A stretch of DNA of 8,771 nt. Source: Solirubrobacterales bacterium. GTDB taxonomy: Bacteria; Actinomycetota; Thermoleophilia; Solirubrobacterales; Solirubrobacteraceae. A model generated the notes under the pieces. The model made no database searches and had not been told where the DNA came from. It saw nothing but the letters and a program-made list of their open reading frames with translations. Below, piece by piece: positions 7,262 through 8,771 of the stretch. The position numbers and the translations under genes were made by a program. The stretch covers positions 1-8,771 of the forward strand of contig JACCYI010000222.1 in NCBI GenBank assembly GCA_013696535.1, given 5' to 3'. The stretch's first letter is position 1. Each line of letters begins with the position of its first letter.

Positions 7262-8104
7262 CTAGCGCCGGTGCTCGCGGCGGTCAGCCGCCAGGCGGCG
7301 CCGGTGGCGGCCGTACTGGCGGGCGAACCCGAGCAGGAAGAGCGTGTTGTAACGGGCGTAGCGCTTGAACAGCCGACGCGGTTCGTGGGCGAGCCGGAAG
7401 GCCCATTCGAGGCCGAGCCGCTGCATCCAGTTCGGCGCCTGCGAGACCACCCCGGCATGGAAGTCGAACGCTGCGCCGACGCCGATCAGCACCGGGGCAT
7501 CGAGGCGACCACGCATGCGGGCCATCCACTTCTCCTGCTTGGGAACGCCGATCCCGACCCACACGACGTCAGCTCTCGAGCGGTTGATCTCCCCGACGAT
7601 CGAGTCCTCCTCCTGCGGCTCGAGGTCGCGGAACGGCGGCGCGTGGCCGCCGACGATCTGCAGGCCGGGATGACGCCGGCGGAGGTTGAGCGCGAGTTGG
7701 ACGAGCGTGCCCTGGTTGCGCCCGCCATAAAGGTAGAAACGCAGGCCGGTCCGGGCAGCCCGCTCACAGGCCTGCTCCATCAGGTCGGGTCCGTACACGC
7801 GGCTCGAGAGATCATGGCCCAGGGCATTCATCGCCCACACGAGCGGCTGGCCGTCGGGCACGGTGAAGTCGGAGCCCAGCACGGCCGCGCGCAGCTCTCG
7901 ATCCTCCCGCGCAGCCATCACGGTGTGGACCGCGGCGACGCAGACGTAGCCGCGACCGCCGCGGGACACCATGCCGTCCATCCAGTCGAGCGTCCTGTCG
8001 TAATCCGTGAGCGCCAGGGGGACGCCCAGCACCGTCTGATCGGCCACCAACCTGCGGCTGGCGTCGGGCGTCGAGCGGGTGTCTTGGGGGGCGGCGAGGT
8101 TCAT
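7262..8104 (-). CDS. WecG/TagA/CpsF-family (GT26) glycosyltransferase
   Basis: A 280-residue GT26 transferase. Family members add ManNAc (TagA) or ManNAcA (WecG) to an undecaprenyl-linked GlcNAc at the membrane; others use glucose-type donors. Seen here: core start VLGVPLALTDYDRTL (25-39), FTVPDGQPLVWA (80-91) with Asp84 at the place of the proposed catalytic base, SRVYGPDLM (101-109), FYLYGG (123-128), VGIGVPKQEKWM (183-194) and GVGAAFDFHAG (208-218). A conserved C-terminal region (QRLGLEWAFRLAHEPRRLFKRY) is followed by an Arg/His-rich tail (265-280) suited to membrane association, as known for TagA. An Ala (58) lies where many relatives have Asn in the ANVH-like motif. ATG 8104 is the first start; the first 20 residues are unconserved, so a later start (GTG at Val20) is possible. 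It is the first gene of the five-gene operon, divergent from rfbH. Family is secure; the donor is inferred. Confidence 0.93.
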   Translation of the reverse strand: MNLAAPQDTRSTPDASRRLVADQTVLGVPLALTDYDRTLDWMDGMVSRGGRGYVCVAAVHTVMAAREDRELRAAVLGSDFTVPDGQPLVWAMNALGHDLSSRVYGPDLMEQACERAARTGLRFYLYGGRNQGTLVQLALNLRRRHPGLQIVGGHAPPFRDLEPQEEDSIVGEINRSRADVVWVGIGVPKQEKWMARMRGRLDAPVLIGVGAAFDFHAGVVSQAPNWMQRLGLEWAFRLAHEPRRLFKRYARYNTLFLLGFARQYGRHRRRLAADRREHRR

Positions 8105-8169
8105 CGGACGGCCTATGAATGACTAACGCGACTGACGAACAGAGGATGCGCTCTTGTCCTCAGCCGCTC

Positions 8170-8187
8170 ATGGCCCGCATGGGTCAT
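8170..8187. repeat. Imperfect inverted repeat, possible operator or hairpin
   Basis: ATGGCCC-GCAT-GGGTCAT forms a seven-pair stem with one G-T mismatch and a four-base loop. It lies upstream of the candidate rfbH -10 element, between the divergent genes, where a regulator could control both directions. Chance is possible in GC-rich DNA. Confidence 0.25.
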
Positions 8188-8202
8188 CTTCGCAAGGACC
8201 GC

Positions 8203-8211
8203 TGATAGCGT
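8203..8211 (+). promoter_or_regulatory. Candidate extended -10 element for a nearly leaderless rfbH transcript
   Basis: TGATAGCGT fits the extended -10 pattern TGnTAnnnT and ends 8 bases before the rfbH ATG. A start site at the usual distance would give a transcript with only a few leader bases. This agrees with the absence of a properly spaced Shine-Dalgarno sequence: GGTGGA abuts the ATG. No good -35 was found. Confidence 0.3.
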
Positions 8212-8219
8212 CTGGTGGA

Positions 8220-8771
8220 ATGAGCGTACGGGCAGATGCGCTGCGCGCTCAGATCCTCGAGCTGGTTCGCGAATACCACTCAGAGGCCTTCGCCGAGCCG
8301 CCGTTCGTTCCTGGAGAGACGCCGATCCGGTGCGCCGGGCGCGTCTTCGACAGCTCCGAGGTCGAGCGCCTGGTGGAAAGTGGCCTCGACTTCTGGCTCA
8401 CCACGGGGCGTTTCGCGCGCGAGTTCGAGCGTCGCTTCGCCGATTACGTCGGCCTCCGCCACGCCCTCCTGGTCAACTCGGGCTCCTCGGCGAACCTGGT
8501 GGCGCTCTCGTCCCTGACCTCGCCGACGCTGGGTGAGCGCAGTCTGCGGCCTGGCGACGAGGTGATCACGGTCGCCACGGGCTTCCCCACGACGGTGAAC
8601 CCGATCCTGCAGAACGGCCTGGTGCCGGTGTTCGTCGACGTCCAGATCCCGACCTACAACGTCGACGTGTCGCAGCTCGAGGCGGCGGTGTCGGGGCGGA
8701 CCCGCGCGGTGATGATCGCCCACACGCTCGGAAACCCGTTCGACTGCGGCGCCGTCGAGGCGTTCTGCCGC
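8220..8771 (+). CDS. rfbH: CDP-4-keto-6-deoxyglucose 3-dehydratase (RfbH/DdhC/AscC, E1), 5' part only
   Basis: I translated 184 codons from ATG 8220 to the window edge with no stop. The protein closely follows RfbH, the PMP-dependent, [2Fe-2S] member of the DegT/DnrJ/EryC1/StrS aminotransferase fold. With a reductase (E3), RfbH removes the C3 hydroxyl of CDP-4-keto-6-deoxyglucose on the way to abequose, paratose, tyvelose or ascarylose. Recognisable stretches are [10 protein letters not shown] near the N-terminus, [16 protein letters not shown] (55-70), the phosphate-binding [17 protein letters not shown] (86-102), [19 protein letters not shown] (110-128), [19 protein letters not shown] (131-149) and AHTLGNPFD (167-175). 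The His replacing the PLP lysine and the iron-sulfur cysteines lie beyond the window. ColD, which acts on the Gmd product, is the alternative, but the TTVNP and TYNV stretches and the N-terminus are RfbH-like. It faces away from the gmd operon; its CDP-sugar partners would be expected to the right. Confidence 0.9.
   Translation, partial: MSVRADALRAQILELVREYHSEAFAEPPFVPGETPIRCAGRVFDSSEVERLVESGLDFWLTTGRFAREFERRFADYVGLRHALLVNSGSSANLVALSSLTSPTLGERSLRPGDEVITVATGFPTTVNPILQNGLVPVFVDVQIPTYNVDVSQLEAAVSGRTRAVMIAHTLGNPFDCGAVEAFCR

Larger units (their letters stand above)
8105..8219. other. Divergent intergenic region between the polysaccharide operon and rfbH
   Basis: This 115-base gap is the largest non-coding stretch in the window and must carry the promoters for both the minus-strand operon and rfbH. 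It is noticeably less GC-rich near 8111-8145. I see an imperfect hairpin (8170-8187), an extended -10-like element for rfbH (8203-8211) and a weak GAGGA/TCCTC inverted repeat (8142-8146 and 8157-8161). No convincing minus-strand promoter or Shine-Dalgarno sequence was found before the ATG at 8104. Confidence 0.6.

Noticed and set aside
7249..7458. Upstream extension of the WecC-like dehydrogenase by 70 codons
   Set aside because: The added residues are Ser/Arg/Gly-rich, overlap the WecG/TagA gene in another frame and precede the NAD-binding strand. ATG 7248 fits the family start.
6520..8122. Two long plus-strand open frames (282 and 283 codons) opposite the dehydrogenase and WecG/TagA genes
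   Set aside because: Both are antisense to well-supported genes and show biased composition without motifs.
8142..8161. GAGGA/TCCTC inverted repeat as a terminator
   Set aside because: The stem has only five pairs with a ten-base loop and no T-run, and both flanking genes point away from it.
8280..8723. 147-codon minus-strand open frame at the right end
   Set aside because: It is antisense to rfbH, which matches its family throughout the visible 184 codons.

Overview
The window is strongly GC-rich, with third codon positions almost always G or C. It uses GTG as well as ATG starts, overlapping or tightly packed genes, and few clear ribosome binding sites. This suggests a high-GC Actinomycetota-type bacterium. 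A soil lineage such as Thermoleophilia would fit, but that is inference from composition and protein style; no rRNA or marker gene is present. Nearly the whole window is coding, and every gene belongs to surface polysaccharide (O-antigen, capsule or secondary wall polymer) biosynthesis. No mobile element, tRNA, rRNA or CRISPR array was seen.

Layout. At the left edge, on the minus strand, is a large glycosyltransferase with two GT-A domains in tandem. It starts at a GTG near 1505 and its C-terminus runs off the window. Divergent from it, on the plus strand, is a GT4 (GT-B fold) glycosyltransferase (1569-2765). Its stop codon overlaps the stop codon of the last gene of a five-gene minus-strand operon. 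In transcription order the operon is: a WecG/TagA/CpsF-family transferase (8104-7262), a nucleotide-sugar dehydrogenase of WecC-like flavour with an atypical cysteine motif (7248-5977), an extended-SDR sugar-nucleotide epimerase/dehydratase (5977-5003), GDP-mannose 4,6-dehydratase gmd (5010-4045), and a second, WbpA-like nucleotide-sugar dehydrogenase (4009-2762). Genes two to four touch or overlap by 1 to 8 bases, so they are very probably co-transcribed. Facing away from the operon across a gap of about 115 bp is the 5' part of rfbH (8220 to the window end). It encodes the 3-dehydratase (E1) of CDP-3,6-dideoxyhexose synthesis.

How they may work together. The dehydrogenases make uronic-acid-type UDP sugars. 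The WecG/TagA enzyme probably transfers a ManNAc or ManNAcA-like sugar to a lipid-linked acceptor. Gmd makes GDP-4-keto-6-deoxymannose, and the SDR enzyme may finish one of the precursors. RfbH diverts a CDP-4-keto-6-deoxyglucose to a 3,6-dideoxy sugar. The GT4 and double GT2 enzymes would assemble the repeat unit. Flippase, polymerase and the remaining rfbFG or ManBC-type genes are not in this window. I see no clearly new type of system. The most interesting points are the coexistence of UDP-, GDP- and CDP-sugar routes, several substitutions at usually conserved active-site positions, and the tandem glycosyltransferase.
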